Source: Clostridia bacterium
GTDB lineage: Bacteria > Bacillota > Clostridia > Oscillospirales > Acutalibacteraceae
Length of the DNA stretch: 64,000 bases
NCBI GenBank assembly: GCA_017543285.1
Contig: JAFYGK010000029.1
Coordinates: forward strand, 20,872 to 84,871
Reading direction: 5' to 3'
Both the position numbers and the translations under genes were made by a program. A model generated the notes under the pieces. That model saw nothing but the letters and a program-made list of their open reading frames with translations, was not told the DNA's origin and did not search any database. Numbering within the stretch: position 1 is the stretch's first letter; each line of letters opens with the position of its first letter. Below, piece by piece: positions 55,440 through 64,000 of the stretch.

Positions 55440-55763
55440 ATGAAGCTGATTATTGCCATAATAAACTCCGATGACGCAAAGCAGGTCGGCAACCAGCTGA
55501 AAAAATCCGGCTTTTATGTGACCCGGCTGCAAACCACCGGCGCTTTTCTTCAAAAAGGGAATGTTACCCTTATGACCGGCGTCGAGGACGGCAAGGTGGA
55601 CGAATTCAGGAACATCCTCACCCGTTTTTCCAGCAAGAGGATCGTCAGCGTCGATTCGGCGTTTGCTTTCGGCGAGGCCCTTGCGTACAGCCAGCCTGTC
55701 GATGTTGTTGTCGGCGGCGCGACCATGTTCGTTCTGGACGTTGAGCAGTTCCACAAAATATAA
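55440..55763 (+). CDS. Cyclic-di-AMP receptor of the PstA/DarA family
   Basis: The 107-residue protein has the PII-like fold of PstA/DarA: MKLIIAIINSDDAKQV, then TRLQTTGAFLQKGN and TLMTGVEDGKVD, the loops that bind c-di-AMP in characterised members. Such proteins sense the second messenger c-di-AMP, but their downstream partners are not known here. The ATG at 55440 follows AAAGGAG by 8 nt; an in-frame ATG 27 bp earlier is less likely. Confidence 0.92.
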   Translation: MKLIIAIINSDDAKQVGNQLKKSGFYVTRLQTTGAFLQKGNVTLMTGVEDGKVDEFRNILTRFSSKRIVSVDSAFAFGEALAYSQPVDVVVGGATMFVLDVEQFHKI

Positions 55764-55807
55764 ACTACACTGATATTATTTCATTTAAATAGGAAAGGAC
55801 AGTTACC

Positions 55808-57076
55808 ATGCTTGATATCAAAATTGTCAGAAGCGACCCCGAAAGGGTCAAAGCAGCCATGAAAAACCGCAACAAGAACTACGACGCTCAGATCGATGAG
55901 GTTCTTGCGCTTGACGCGCAGCGCCGTGATCTTCTCGGCCAGGTGGAAAGCAAAAAGTACCGCCAGAATACAGCCTCAAAGGAAATCCCCAGGATAAAGA
56001 AGGAGGGCGGCGATGTTTCGGCCATTATGGCGGAAATGAAGGAGCTGTCGGCTGAAATAAAGGAGCTCGATCAGAAGGTAAGCGAGCTTGAGCAGAAGCA
56101 GTATGATATTATAATGGGAATACCCAACATTCCCAATGACAGCGTTCCCATCGGCAAGGACGACAGCGAAAACGTCGAGATAAGACGCTGGGGCGAGCCG
56201 ACAAAGTTTGATTTCGAGCCCAAGGCGCATTGGGACATCGGCGCGGATCTCGGCATTCTTGATCCCGAGACTGCCGCAAAGGTAACCGGCACGCGATTCC
56301 ATTTTTACAGAGGACTGGGCTCCCGTCTTGAGCGCTCTATAATCTCCTTCTTCCTCGATACCCACACCAAAAACGGCTACACCGAGATTTTCCCGCCGTT
56401 CATGGTAAACAGAGCCTCCATGACAGGTACCGGACAGCTTCCCAAGTTTGAAGAGGACGCCTTTAAGCTGACAAACGACTATTTCCTCATTCCGACCGCC
56501 GAAGTTCCCGTGACCAACATGCACCGCGACGAGATCCTCGACGGCAAAAAGCTGCCGATCAAGTACTGCGCATATTCCGCATGCTTCCGCGCTGAGGCCG
56601 GTTCCGCCGGACGCGACACCCGCGGACTCATCCGTCAGCATCAGTTCAATAAGGTCGAGCTTGTCAAGTTTGCAAATCCCGAAACCTCCTATCAGGAGCT
56701 CGAAAGCCTGACCAACGACGCGGAGAGGGTCCTCCAGCTTCTCGGTCTGCCCTACAGGGTTGTCTGCCTGTCCACGGGCGATCTCGGATTCAGCTCGGCA
56801 AAGACGTATGATCTTGAGGTATGGATGCCCTCTTATAACAGATATGTCGAGATCTCCTCCTGTTCCAACTTCGAGGATTTCCAGGCAAGACGCGCCGGCA
56901 TACGCTTCAAGAACGAGGCCAGAGACAAGGCGCAGCTTGTTCACACCCTCAACGGCTCGGGCGTCGCGGTCGGCAGAACGGTCGCCGCGATACTGGAAAA
57001 CTTCCAGAACTCCGACGGCTCGGTTACCGTCCCCGAGGTTTTAAGGAAGTATATGGGCACGGATGTAATAAAGTAA
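55808..57076 (+). CDS. serS: Seryl-tRNA synthetase
   Basis: The 422-residue class II synthetase charges tRNA-Ser. An N-terminal coiled coil (about 30-100) contacts the long variable arm. Motif 2 is [15 protein letters not shown], motif 3 [16 protein letters not shown]; the TAEVPVTN and [15 protein letters not shown] motifs are also present. No tRNA-Ser lies in the window. The ribosome site is GAAAGGA, and a terminator follows. Confidence 0.98.
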   Translation: MLDIKIVRSDPERVKAAMKNRNKNYDAQIDEVLALDAQRRDLLGQVESKKYRQNTASKEIPRIKKEGGDVSAIMAEMKELSAEIKELDQKVSELEQKQYDIIMGIPNIPNDSVPIGKDDSENVEIRRWGEPTKFDFEPKAHWDIGADLGILDPETAAKVTGTRFHFYRGLGSRLERSIISFFLDTHTKNGYTEIFPPFMVNRASMTGTGQLPKFEEDAFKLTNDYFLIPTAEVPVTNMHRDEILDGKKLPIKYCAYSACFRAEAGSAGRDTRGLIRQHQFNKVELVKFANPETSYQELESLTNDAERVLQLLGLPYRVVCLSTGDLGFSSAKTYDLEVWMPSYNRYVEISSCSNFEDFQARRAGIRFKNEARDKAQLVHTLNGSGVAVGRTVAAILENFQNSDGSVTVPEVLRKYMGTDVIK

Positions 57077-57081
57077 ATCAG

Positions 57082-57108
57082 AAAAGGCCGCTGAAGCGGC
57101 CTTTTTTA
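57082..57108 (+). terminator. Terminator of serS
   Basis: AAAAGGCCGC/GCGGCCTTTTTT hairpin. Confidence 0.92.
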
Positions 57109-57511
57109 TTTGAGCGAATACCAAATACAGATCGGAAGGCGGCGGGTGACCGGCTCAAAGAGGCTGCCGGATCAATAAAGACTGCCGCCGGAGCCGGCAC
57201 GCCGTTGATTATTATTTCCTGTTTCACGTGAAACATTGCAAAAATATCAAAAAAATCGGCAAAAGGCTTTAATCTGCGTTATCAATATGATATAATATAT
57301 GATAAAGTTGAAGGAAAAAGCCGTGTTTTGCGCGGTAAATCCGGAAAAAGCCGCTTAGCAGCCGGTTTAAGGCCTGTCAGGAACGCGGTTTTCCGAGGGC
57401 GCGAAAGCGCTTGTGAAAGCCTCGGAAATTTGTGAGCAAAGCGCGGCGCTCCGGCTATTGGCAAAAAACCGGCTCTGAGATCCGAACTAAAAACTGAAAG
57501 CGAAAAAATCT
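57109..57511. other. Intergenic region before parA, holding parS
   Basis: About 400 bp without a gene. A GTTATCA heptamer at 57278 and TATAAT at 57291-57296 suggest the promoter region of parA. The perfect parS site is at 57220-57235. Confidence 0.6.
57220..57235. other. parS centromere site
   Basis: TGTTTCACGTGAAACA is a perfect 16-bp palindrome matching the ParB-binding consensus of Firmicutes. It lies 277 bp before parA and 1.2 kb before parB. Confidence 0.95.
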
Positions 57512-58288
57512 ATGGCTAAAATAGTTTCGATAGTCAACCAAAAAGGCGGCGTCGGCAAGACGACCACCTCAATAAATCTCGCGGCCTCGCTGGGCTCGCT
57601 CGGCAAAAAGGTGCTGCTCTGCGATATTGATCCGCAGGGCAACACAACAAGCGGCCTCGGAATCAACAAGAGAAGCATAAAAAACTCCACATACGATCTT
57701 CTTATCGGCAGGGCCAACGCAAGGCAGATCGCGGTAAAAACCGGCTGCGAAAATGTCGATCTGCTGCCGGCAAACATTAATCTTGCCGGCGCGGAAATAA
57801 CCCTTGTCGAAATGGAAAAGAGGGAATCGCAGTTAAAACGCGGGCTTGTCAGCGTGATGGATTACTACGACTTTATCTTTATCGACTGTCCGCCCTCTCT
57901 GGGCATAATAACACTGAATGCCCTTGCCGCGTCGGATACCTTCCTCGTGCCGATTCAGTGCGAGTTTTACGCGCTGGAGGGCCTGTCACAGCTCATGGCG
58001 ACGGTACGCACGGTAAAAAGGATGTACAATCCGCGTCTGGATATTGAGGGAGTGCTGCTTACCATGTACGACGGCAGGCTGAACCTCACTCAGCAGGTGG
58101 TCGTCGAAGTGAAAAAACACTTCCCGAGAAAGGTTTATTCTACCGTGATCCCGCGAAACGTAAAGCTGTCCGAAGCCCCCAGCTACGGTCAGCCTGTGCA
58201 GTATTTTGACAAAAACTCCAAGGGCGCCGCGGCATACAACACGCTGGCCGAGGAATTTCTGAGAAACAACCAAAACAGGGAAGCGTGA
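57512..58288 (+). CDS. parA: Chromosome partitioning ATPase ParA (Soj)
   Basis: The 258-residue deviant Walker ATPase has the motif KGGVGKTTTS at 10-19, Walker A' DIDPQGNTTSG and Walker B' FIDCPPSLG. It moves ParB-parS complexes and, in Bacillus, controls DnaA activity. It is followed 180 bp later by parB. The length and short N-terminus are of the chromosomal Soj type. The ribosome site is weak (GAAAG). Confidence 0.96.
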   Translation: MAKIVSIVNQKGGVGKTTTSINLAASLGSLGKKVLLCDIDPQGNTTSGLGINKRSIKNSTYDLLIGRANARQIAVKTGCENVDLLPANINLAGAEITLVEMEKRESQLKRGLVSVMDYYDFIFIDCPPSLGIITLNALAASDTFLVPIQCEFYALEGLSQLMATVRTVKRMYNPRLDIEGVLLTMYDGRLNLTQQVVVEVKKHFPRKVYSTVIPRNVKLSEAPSYGQPVQYFDKNSKGAAAYNTLAEEFLRNNQNREA

Positions 58289-58469
58289 ACAGCAAAATAA
58301 GAACCCGCCGGGTGCGCCGGCAGGATCCCGATTCCCTGTCAGCGATATAATCCTGCCTTACAGGCGGCGATCCGCCGCTTATTGTCCCCGACTTTTCATC
58401 ACGGGGAAGGCGTCAACACTCATTCATATTCACTCCTCAACAATCATTCTTTCTTCCAAAGGAGCAACT

Positions 58470-59345
58470 ATGGCAGCAAAGGCAAAAAACAGCGGTCTGG
58501 GAAAAGGACTGGACGCGCTTTTCAGCGACAATATGACCGAGGAGCTCGGCTCGTCCACCGAACTGCTGCTCGATGAAATAACGCCCAACAGGGAACAGCC
58601 CCGAAAGGAATTCGATCAGGAAGCTCTTCAGGAGCTTGCCGATTCCATAGCGCAGCACGGCGTTTTGCAGCCGGTGCTTGTCCGTCCGCTTCTGAACGGC
58701 GGCTATCAGCTCGTCGCGGGTGAAAGACGCTTCCGCGCCTCCATGATGGCCGGACTTACCACAATCCCCGCGGTGATACGCGAAATGTCCGACAGCGAGG
58801 CAATGGAGCTTGCTCTCATTGAGAATCTGCAGCGCAGGGACCTTAATCCTATTGAAGAAGCGCAGGGAGTAAAACAGCTCATGGACAGCTACGGGCTGAC
58901 ACATCAGGAGATTGCAGACCGGCTGAGCAAATCGCGCGAGAGCATTACCAACAATCTGCGTCTGCTAAGGCTGCCGGACGAGGTGGCGCAAATGGTAGCC
59001 GACGGCAGGCTTTCCGCAAGCCATGCGCGCACGCTGCTCTCCTTTGAGGACGAGCAGCAGATAATAAAAATCGCTCGCGAAGCGGTCGAAAAGAACCTTT
59101 CCGTCCGATCACTTGAAAAAATGGCAAATGATGCCAAAAAAACCAGAAAGAGTTCATCGAAAAACCCCGAAACAAATGATATAATGAAAAGACCGACCAT
59201 CTTTACCGAGACCGAGCTGCAGCTTTCCGAGCTGCTCGGCAGAAGGGTCAGGGTCAGGGAATCCAACAGCAAGGGAACGCTTGAGATCGATTTCTATAAC
59301 GAGGACGATCTTATCCAGCTGGCGAGATGCTTTACGGGATGGTAA
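58470..59345 (+). CDS. parB: Chromosome partitioning protein ParB (Spo0J)
   Basis: The 291-residue CTP-dependent DNA clamp has an N-terminal ParA-contact segment (GLGKGLDALFSD), the CTP motif GERRFRAS, the ENLQRRDLNPIEEA box, the parS-binding helix-turn-helix (EIADRLSKSRESITNNLRLL) and a C-terminal dimer domain. It binds parS sites, two of which lie upstream. The start follows AAAGGAG. It is distinct from Noc at 54.3 kb, which shares the fold. Confidence 0.96.
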   Translation: MAAKAKNSGLGKGLDALFSDNMTEELGSSTELLLDEITPNREQPRKEFDQEALQELADSIAQHGVLQPVLVRPLLNGGYQLVAGERRFRASMMAGLTTIPAVIREMSDSEAMELALIENLQRRDLNPIEEAQGVKQLMDSYGLTHQEIADRLSKSRESITNNLRLLRLPDEVAQMVADGRLSASHARTLLSFEDEQQIIKIAREAVEKNLSVRSLEKMANDAKKTRKSSSKNPETNDIMKRPTIFTETELQLSELLGRRVRVRESNSKGTLEIDFYNEDDLIQLARCFTGW

Positions 59346-59576
59346 GGAATAAGACATACAGCTGTTAATTACGGCGGGAAACGTCGTCTTTTCAGACGGC
59401 ACGGATACCGGAACCGTTTAACGGCAATCGAATGTTTCGAGGCGAACCGTCCCGCGCTCCGGAGAACCGGAAACCAGATCGGTTTTAAGGCCCGCGCCCG
59501 TATATATCAGATGCGGCCTGGAGCCGACGGCCTTATGTCGAGGGCGATTTCCCTGAGAATCAACACAGGTACAATC

Positions 59577-60542
59577 ATGCATAATATTCAGATAATCGGA
59601 AACGACGGCTGCCTTGAGCTTATCGGACGCTGGCGGCTGAAAAACGAATTTCCGCAGGCGATACTGATAAACGGCGCCGCGGGCAGCGGCAGAGCTACCG
59701 TCGCGAGATATATAGCGCAGGCGGCTGTTTGCCGGCATAACAACCGGCCCTGCGGCGAATGCGCCGACTGCCGCCGTGTTTTTGACGGCGTTCACCCGGA
59801 TTTTACGATCGTATCAAAGGAAAACGACGGCTTTAAACTGGAAAATATTAGGAATTTACGCACCAACGCACTCATCCGCCCAAACGAAGCCGACCGCAGA
59901 GTAATCCTGATAAAGGACGCGCAGGAATTAAGCGTCGGCGCACAAAACGCTCTTCTTAAAATTATCGAGGAGCCTCCGGCCTTTCTTATCTTTATATTCA
60001 CCTGCATCGAGGACAAAAAGCTGCTGGACACCATACAGTCGCGCTGTGTCGCGCTGAATACCGCGCCGGTAAAGGAAAGCGAGGCCGTGCCGTACCTTAT
60101 GCGCAGCGTGCGCGGACTTGCGGAGTTTCCGGCCCGGCAGGCGATAAACCGAAGCGGCGGCAACATAGGCAGGGCAATGGAAATGCTCACCGGAAAGCCG
60201 TCGCGCGCGCAGGACCTTGCCGAGCAGATGGGCAGAGCCATAATGCTCAGGGACGAGCTGCTGCTTATGCGGATATGCGCCAAAACCGAAAAGGACAGGG
60301 GCCTGTACGAGCAGACGCTCAGGGAGCTGCTTTCCATATGCCGCGACGTGCTCGTGATAAAATCGGGCGGCAGCGCGACAACATCGGGCATGATAAATCT
60401 TGCGGAAGAGATGGCCAAAAGAATGTCGGCAAAACGCCTGTGCGCCGTCATCGAAGCGGCGGAAAAGCTCCTCGATTACTCGAAAAAATATATGAACAAC
60501 ACCCTATTGCTTTCGCTTACCTCAAGCGAACTGACGGGGTAA
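59577..60542 (+). CDS. holB: DNA polymerase III delta' subunit
   Basis: The 321-residue clamp-loader subunit has a P-loop-like stretch (INGAAGSGRAT, degenerate as in delta'), the zinc module with CGECADC and a preceding CRHN, and the sensor-1 region of ALLKIIEEPP with the following TCIEDKKLLDTIQSRC. The C-terminal region (about 210-320) is helical. It is followed by ricT, as in Bacillus. The ATG at 59577 lies 7 nt after AGGT; an upstream in-frame ATG has no ribosome site. Confidence 0.93.
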   Translation: MHNIQIIGNDGCLELIGRWRLKNEFPQAILINGAAGSGRATVARYIAQAAVCRHNNRPCGECADCRRVFDGVHPDFTIVSKENDGFKLENIRNLRTNALIRPNEADRRVILIKDAQELSVGAQNALLKIIEEPPAFLIFIFTCIEDKKLLDTIQSRCVALNTAPVKESEAVPYLMRSVRGLAEFPARQAINRSGGNIGRAMEMLTGKPSRAQDLAEQMGRAIMLRDELLLMRICAKTEKDRGLYEQTLRELLSICRDVLVIKSGGSATTSGMINLAEEMAKRMSAKRLCAVIEAAEKLLDYSKKYMNNTLLLSLTSSELTG

Positions 60543-60748
60543 AGGGCAGGGGCAGGACGACCCTGCCCGAGCATCAGACCGGCCCTGCGCCGCACAGCCA
60601 AAACCCTCCCGAATAAACGGTACATGCGCGAGGAACACAGACCGCCCGATCGCCGGCCTGAAACAATAACGCGCTGCATTCGGCAGCACGGCTGCCTCGG
60701 ATTCACTTTAAATCAGAAAGGACGCGGCACTATGCCGCGACAAGAAAA

Positions 60749-61612
60749 ATGGCAACAGTTATAGCAGTAAGATTCAAAAACGCCGGAAAGCTCTACTATT
60801 TTGACCCGGACGGACTCGATATCGAAACGGGCTCCTTCGTTATCGTGGAAACGGCCCGCGGAGTCGAATGCGGCGAGGTCGCCTTCGGCAACCGCGAAAT
60901 AGAGGATGAAAAGATAATGCATCCGCTTAAAAAGGTCATGCGCGCGGCGACCGACGAGGATCTCAAAAAAATCGAAGATACACGCCGGCGCGAAAAAGAA
61001 GCCTTCCGCATATGCCTCAACAAAATCGCGCAGCATAAGCTGGAAATGAAGCTCATCGACTGCGAATACACCTTCGACAACAATAAGATAATATTCAGCT
61101 TCACGGCCGACGGAAGGGTCGATTTCCGCGAGCTGGTAAAGGACCTTGCCGGCGTTTTCCGCACAAGGATCGAGCTGAGACAGATCGGCGTGCGCGACGA
61201 AGCAAAAATGCTCGGCGGCATCGGCGTCTGCGGCAGACCTTTCTGCTGCTCCAGTTTTCTGGGCGAGTTCCAGCCTGTTTCCATCAAAATGGCAAAGGAG
61301 CAGGGCCTGTCGCTCAACCCGACCAAAATATCAGGAATATGCGGCAGACTGATGTGCTGCCTCAAATATGAGCAGGAGGCCTATGAGGATCTGCTGAGAA
61401 AGACCCCGAGGGTCGGCGCTTCCGTTATTTCTCCCGACGGCAAAGGCGTCGTAGAGGAAGCAAACCTGCTGACCGGTATCGTCAAGGTGCGGCTGGACGA
61501 ATTTGCGGATACCGCGCCGAGAAGCTACCACAGAAAAAAGCTGAAGCCGGTAAAGGAACGCCAGCCGAAGCAGGAAAAACAGGCCGACAAAACCGATGAG
61601 CAGCCGGAATAG
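60749..61612 (+). CDS. ricT: RicT/YaaT-family (PSP1) protein
   Basis: The 287-residue protein has the PSP1 fold with the cysteine groups GVCGRPFCCSSF and ICGRLMCCLKYE, which bind Fe-S clusters in the Bacillus Ric complex. There it acts with RicA and RicF in RNA maturation through RNase Y, and in sporulation and competence. The last 25 residues are a charged, Lys/Glu/Gln-rich tail. The holB-ricT order is conserved with Bacillus. A terminator follows. Confidence 0.94.
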   Translation: MATVIAVRFKNAGKLYYFDPDGLDIETGSFVIVETARGVECGEVAFGNREIEDEKIMHPLKKVMRAATDEDLKKIEDTRRREKEAFRICLNKIAQHKLEMKLIDCEYTFDNNKIIFSFTADGRVDFRELVKDLAGVFRTRIELRQIGVRDEAKMLGGIGVCGRPFCCSSFLGEFQPVSIKMAKEQGLSLNPTKISGICGRLMCCLKYEQEAYEDLLRKTPRVGASVISPDGKGVVEEANLLTGIVKVRLDEFADTAPRSYHRKKLKPVKERQPKQEKQADKTDEQPE

Positions 61613-61661
61613 AAAAACAGCCGTAAGAAAGGCGAACCTGAAAAACGCCCTGCGGCAGCAA

Positions 61662-61698
61662 AAAAAAGTCCCCGACGGTTTCGTCGGGGACTTTTTTA
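61662..61698. terminator. Bidirectional terminator between ricT and putP
   Basis: AAAAAGTCCCCGAC/GTCGGGGACTTTTT hairpin with T-runs on both strands. Confidence 0.93.
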
Positions 61699-61737
61699 CT
61701 CGGTAATAAATGTTATTTACGCGGCAATATGCGGGAA

Positions 61738-63255
61738 TCAGTCCTTCATCGCTTTGACTTCCTTGAAGGTCTTCTCGATCTCGGGAGGATTCTTTGTGAT
61801 GAGCGAAACGACAACGATGACTATGCAGGAAATAACGAAGCCGGGCAGGATTTCATAAATATCGAAGATACCGCCTTCGAGATACCACCAGATAAAGGCG
61901 GAAACGCCGCCGGCGATCATGCCGCAAAGGGCGCCTGCCTTGGTCGTTCTCTTCCAGAAGAGGGAGAACAGCACCAGCGGACCGAACGCGGCGCCGAAGC
62001 CTGCCCACGCGAACGCGACCAGTTTGAAGACCGATTCGTTGATCTTGGCGAGTATGGAGCCTTCGGCCGGATTTTCAACGCAGACCAGCAGCGCGGCAAT
62101 TACGGAAACTATGATAACCGCAACGCGGCTGACCCAGAGAACCTTTTTGTCGGAAGCGTCCTTCTTGAAAAGACCCTTGTAAAGGTCGTTGGAAACCGCG
62201 GAGGATGTGACGAGAAGCTGGCTGTCCGCAGTGCTCATGATGGCGGCAAGAATAGCCGAGAGCAGAACGCCGGTGATTACCGGAGAGAACAGATCCTGAA
62301 CCATTGTGATGAATACAGTTTCGCTGTCGGCAAGACCGGGATAAAGGAAGGAGCCGAGCAAACCGACGACTACGGCCATAGCGAGCGAGATAATTACCCA
62401 GATCATGGCGATGACTCTCGCCGGACGAATATCTTTGGTTCTCTTGACAGCCATGAAGCGCGGCAGGATATGCGGCTGACCGAAGTAGCCGAGACCCCAC
62501 GCAATGGCGGAAACCAGCAGCGCGACATTCACGGCGCCTGCGCCGTCCTTAGGTATGAGCGAGAACTGCTCAGGCAGAGTAGCGAGCTGCGCCGAAAGTC
62601 CGGCGCCTCCGCCGAGCCTGATGAAAGCAACTATCGGAGCTACGATGAGCGCCAGGAACATCAGAATGCCCTGGAAGGTATCGGTCCAGCTGACGGCGAG
62701 GAATCCGCCGAGGAATGTGTAGGAAACGATAATAACCGTGCCTATGATCAGCGACCAGATGTAAGGAATGCCGAAAACGCTGTTGAACAGTTTAGCGCCG
62801 GCGGAGAACATGGAAGCCGTATAGAACAGGAAAAAGATCATCGTGAATATGGAGGCAATGGCCTTGATGACGCCTCTTTTGTCACCGAAGCGGTTGGCGA
62901 AAAACTCGGGAAGAGTGATGGCGCCGACCTTTGCCGTATATCTGCGAAGAGGCTTTGCAACGATAAGCCAGTTGAGATATGTACCCACCGCAAGGCCTAT
63001 GGCCGTCCAGATGGCTTCGGTCGTGCCGGCGAACAGCACATAAGCGGTGCCGGGCAGACCAAGCAGCAGCCAGCCGGACATATCGGAGGCCTGAGCCGAC
63101 ATAGCGGCAACCCAAGGGTTGAGCGTTCTGCCGCCGAGAACATAGTCGGACACGTTTTTATTCCTTCTGTAAAAACGGAGACCGACAAGAACCATCAGGA
63201 TCAGATAAACCGCAAGGACAATGAAATAAATGAGCTTGTTGCCCTCAAGAAACAT
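61738..63255 (-). CDS. putP: Sodium/proline symporter
   Basis: The 505-residue SSS-family transporter has about 13 helices. The start FIVLAVYLILMVLVGLRFYR and the sequence SDYVLGGRTLNPWVAAMSA are typical of PutP; the Na+ and substrate residues in SDMSGWLLLGLPG fit the proline branch. With proA and proB present, proline can be both made and imported. The start at 63255 follows GGGAG; a longer in-frame start lacks one. A promoter (63309-63337) and an operator-like dyad lie upstream. Confidence 0.95.
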   Translation of the reverse strand: MFLEGNKLIYFIVLAVYLILMVLVGLRFYRRNKNVSDYVLGGRTLNPWVAAMSAQASDMSGWLLLGLPGTAYVLFAGTTEAIWTAIGLAVGTYLNWLIVAKPLRRYTAKVGAITLPEFFANRFGDKRGVIKAIASIFTMIFFLFYTASMFSAGAKLFNSVFGIPYIWSLIIGTVIIVSYTFLGGFLAVSWTDTFQGILMFLALIVAPIVAFIRLGGGAGLSAQLATLPEQFSLIPKDGAGAVNVALLVSAIAWGLGYFGQPHILPRFMAVKRTKDIRPARVIAMIWVIISLAMAVVVGLLGSFLYPGLADSETVFITMVQDLFSPVITGVLLSAILAAIMSTADSQLLVTSSAVSNDLYKGLFKKDASDKKVLWVSRVAVIIVSVIAALLVCVENPAEGSILAKINESVFKLVAFAWAGFGAAFGPLVLFSLFWKRTTKAGALCGMIAGGVSAFIWWYLEGGIFDIYEILPGFVISCIVIVVVSLITKNPPEIEKTFKEVKAMKD

Positions 63256-63280
63256 GGAAAATCTCCCTCTCTCAAATAAA

Positions 63281-63303
63281 TTGTATACAGAACTGTATAA
63301 CAA
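63281..63303. promoter_or_regulatory. Dyad at the putP transcription start
   Basis: TTGTATACAG and CTGTATAACAA form an imperfect dyad (one extra base) over the expected start of putP transcription; such dyads bind GntR-type regulators, but the protein is unknown. Confidence 0.35.
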
Positions 63304-63308
63304 TTAAA

Positions 63309-63337
63309 ATAATAGCATAAAAATAAGCCAAAAACAA
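63309..63337 (-). promoter_or_regulatory. Promoter of putP
   Basis: On the minus strand TTGTTT (63337-63332), 17 bp, TATTAT (63314-63309). Confidence 0.65.
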
Positions 63338-63385
63338 GACATAATTGGAATGTTATTAGATTTTTATGAAAGAAAACAGGAGAAA

Positions 63386-63436
63386 ATGAAAACAATGAAA
63401 TCAAAGAAGAAAAACCGAAAGGCCGAAAAAATATAA
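63386..63436 (+). CDS. Possible 16-residue lysine-rich peptide
   Basis: An ATG after AGGAGAAA opens a frame for 16 residues (MKTMKSKKKNRKAEKI) and a TAA stop. The AT-rich surroundings make chance frames likely, and the peptide matches no family I know. It is listed because the ribosome site is good. Confidence 0.2.
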   Translation: MKTMKSKKKNRKAEKI

Positions 63437-63581
63437 AATCGCTATATAAATAATAAAGAGTAAATCAGTCGGTTAAAGCAATAAAACAACCGAAGGGCTA
63501 CACAAGATATGGACAAGATTTTTTTGAAATTAACAACATACAGAAGGCAAAAAATTAGTTTGAAAAAAATGCAAAAAACCC

Positions 63582-63610
63582 TTGACACACAAGGGCTTGT
63601 GTGTTATCAT
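63582..63610 (+). promoter_or_regulatory. Tandem strong promoter P1, probable rRNA operon
   Basis: TTGACA, 17 bp, TATCAT. First of three similar promoters in the same direction. Confidence 0.85.
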
Positions 63611-63680
63611 AACTACACTGTCGGGCGGAAAAAAACATAGCGGCGATCAAAAAAATTGTCTGTAATATGTTTGTTTCCCC

Positions 63681-63709
63681 TTGACAAATACAACTCTTTA
63701 TGTTATCAT
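63681..63709 (+). promoter_or_regulatory. Tandem strong promoter P2, probable rRNA operon
   Basis: TTGACA, 17 bp, TATCAT; the -10 and spacing are identical to P1 and it lies 99 bp downstream. Confidence 0.85.
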
Positions 63710-63791
63710 ATAAAAGTTGTCGCAGAGAGGCAATCATAAATATGAGATTACGATCCCCGAAGGGGATCGAAAAATTTTCTCAAAAAACCTC

Positions 63792-63820
63792 TTGACAAAC
63801 GCCTCAGCTTATGGTAATAT
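63792..63820 (+). promoter_or_regulatory. Tandem strong promoter P3, probable rRNA operon
   Basis: TTGACA, 17 bp, TAATAT, 111 bp after P2. The sequence that follows (CCTTGAAAATTAAACAACGT at 63929) resembles the leader before 16S rRNA in Gram-positive bacteria, so an rRNA operon should start beyond the window edge. Confidence 0.85.
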
Positions 63821-64000
63821 AAATAAGCTGTCCCGTAAAAAAGGGCAACAAAAAATCTACTGTTCGGTATGTCAAAACAGACATATAATATGAATGTTAA
63901 GCCAAACCGTGCGGTAAAAAATCGAACCTTGAAAATTAAACAACGTAACGATAACAAACCCTTAGAGATTCTTTTGGGAACGGTTTTGAGAAAAACCGAA

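Noticed and set aside
1..64000. CRISPR arrays, insertion sequences, prophage or toxin-antitoxin modules
   Set aside because: No repeat-spacer structure, transposase, integrase or phage gene, and no antitoxin-toxin pair was seen in either strand.

Overview
The window looks like the replication-origin neighbourhood of a Gram-positive clostridial chromosome (Firmicutes, Clostridia, probably a gut lineage). Supporting genes are dnaA, dnaN, recF, gyrB next to remB, rsmG-noc, parA (soj)-parB (spo0J), holB-ricT, a c-di-AMP receptor, a short single-domain ProB, and both GlnRS and GluRS. Promoters are of the sigma-A type (TTGACA, 17 bp, TATAAT) and ribosome binding sites are strong (GGAGG). All assignments come from reading the sequence and from family knowledge; no database search was run.

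Layout. 1-2 kb: the tail of an incomplete gene and about 1.8 kb without a recognisable gene, holding a cluster of GTTATCA heptamers. 2-8 kb (minus): a fucose/arabinose-isomerase-like protein, a YczE-type membrane protein, tRNA-Glu and tRNA-Met, a lipoprotein, pyrF and a membrane protein of unknown function. 8.3-12.6 kb (plus): a marR plus heterodimeric ABC exporter operon. 12.7-19.5 kb (minus): a glycosyltransferase, dnaA, a short-chain dehydrogenase, gltX, ogt. 19.6-23.9 kb (plus): pyrK-pyrD and serC-serA. 24-29 kb (minus): a DUF3592-like protein, an EamA transporter, tRNA-Arg, a YcxB-like protein, gyrB, remB. 29.5-48.5 kb (all plus): an RND pump with its TetR regulator, a histidine phosphatase, proA, proB, ruvX, a VanZ-like protein, two unknowns, ade, recF, pyrC, dnaN, glnS. 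48.6-51.4 kb (minus): mnmG, rsmA. 51.5-61.6 kb (plus): dCMP deaminase, an arginine-phosphatase-like protein, rimI, rsmG, noc, c-di-AMP receptor, serS, parA, parB, holB, ricT. 61.7-63.3 kb (minus): putP. 63.58-64 kb: three tandem strong promoters that probably drive an rRNA operon starting beyond the window.

The usual dnaA-dnaN-recF-remB-gyrB block is broken up here: dnaA is about 30 kb from dnaN and on the other strand. The most interesting signal joins two observations. The DnaA recognition helix reads GGRNYAT where the family norm is GGRDH(T/S)T, so three base-contacting positions are changed. No canonical DnaA-box cluster (TTATCCACA) was seen. Instead, the AT-rich 665-bp gap at 40.1-40.76 kb, between a lipoprotein gene and ade, carries six same-direction TTCAACA heptamers plus one inverted copy (best form TTTTCAACA), and one exact TTTTCAACA lies upstream of the dnaA promoter. 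I propose this gap as the candidate oriC, with a co-diverged DnaA box. A perfect parS site lies just upstream of parA, and a one-mismatch parS lies 1.9 kb before it.

Other points of interest are an RND transporter with an inserted coiled coil of about 240 residues, a structured RNA or leader upstream of pyrC, a cysteine-rich MarR regulator, and several small tandem duplications at gene ends.
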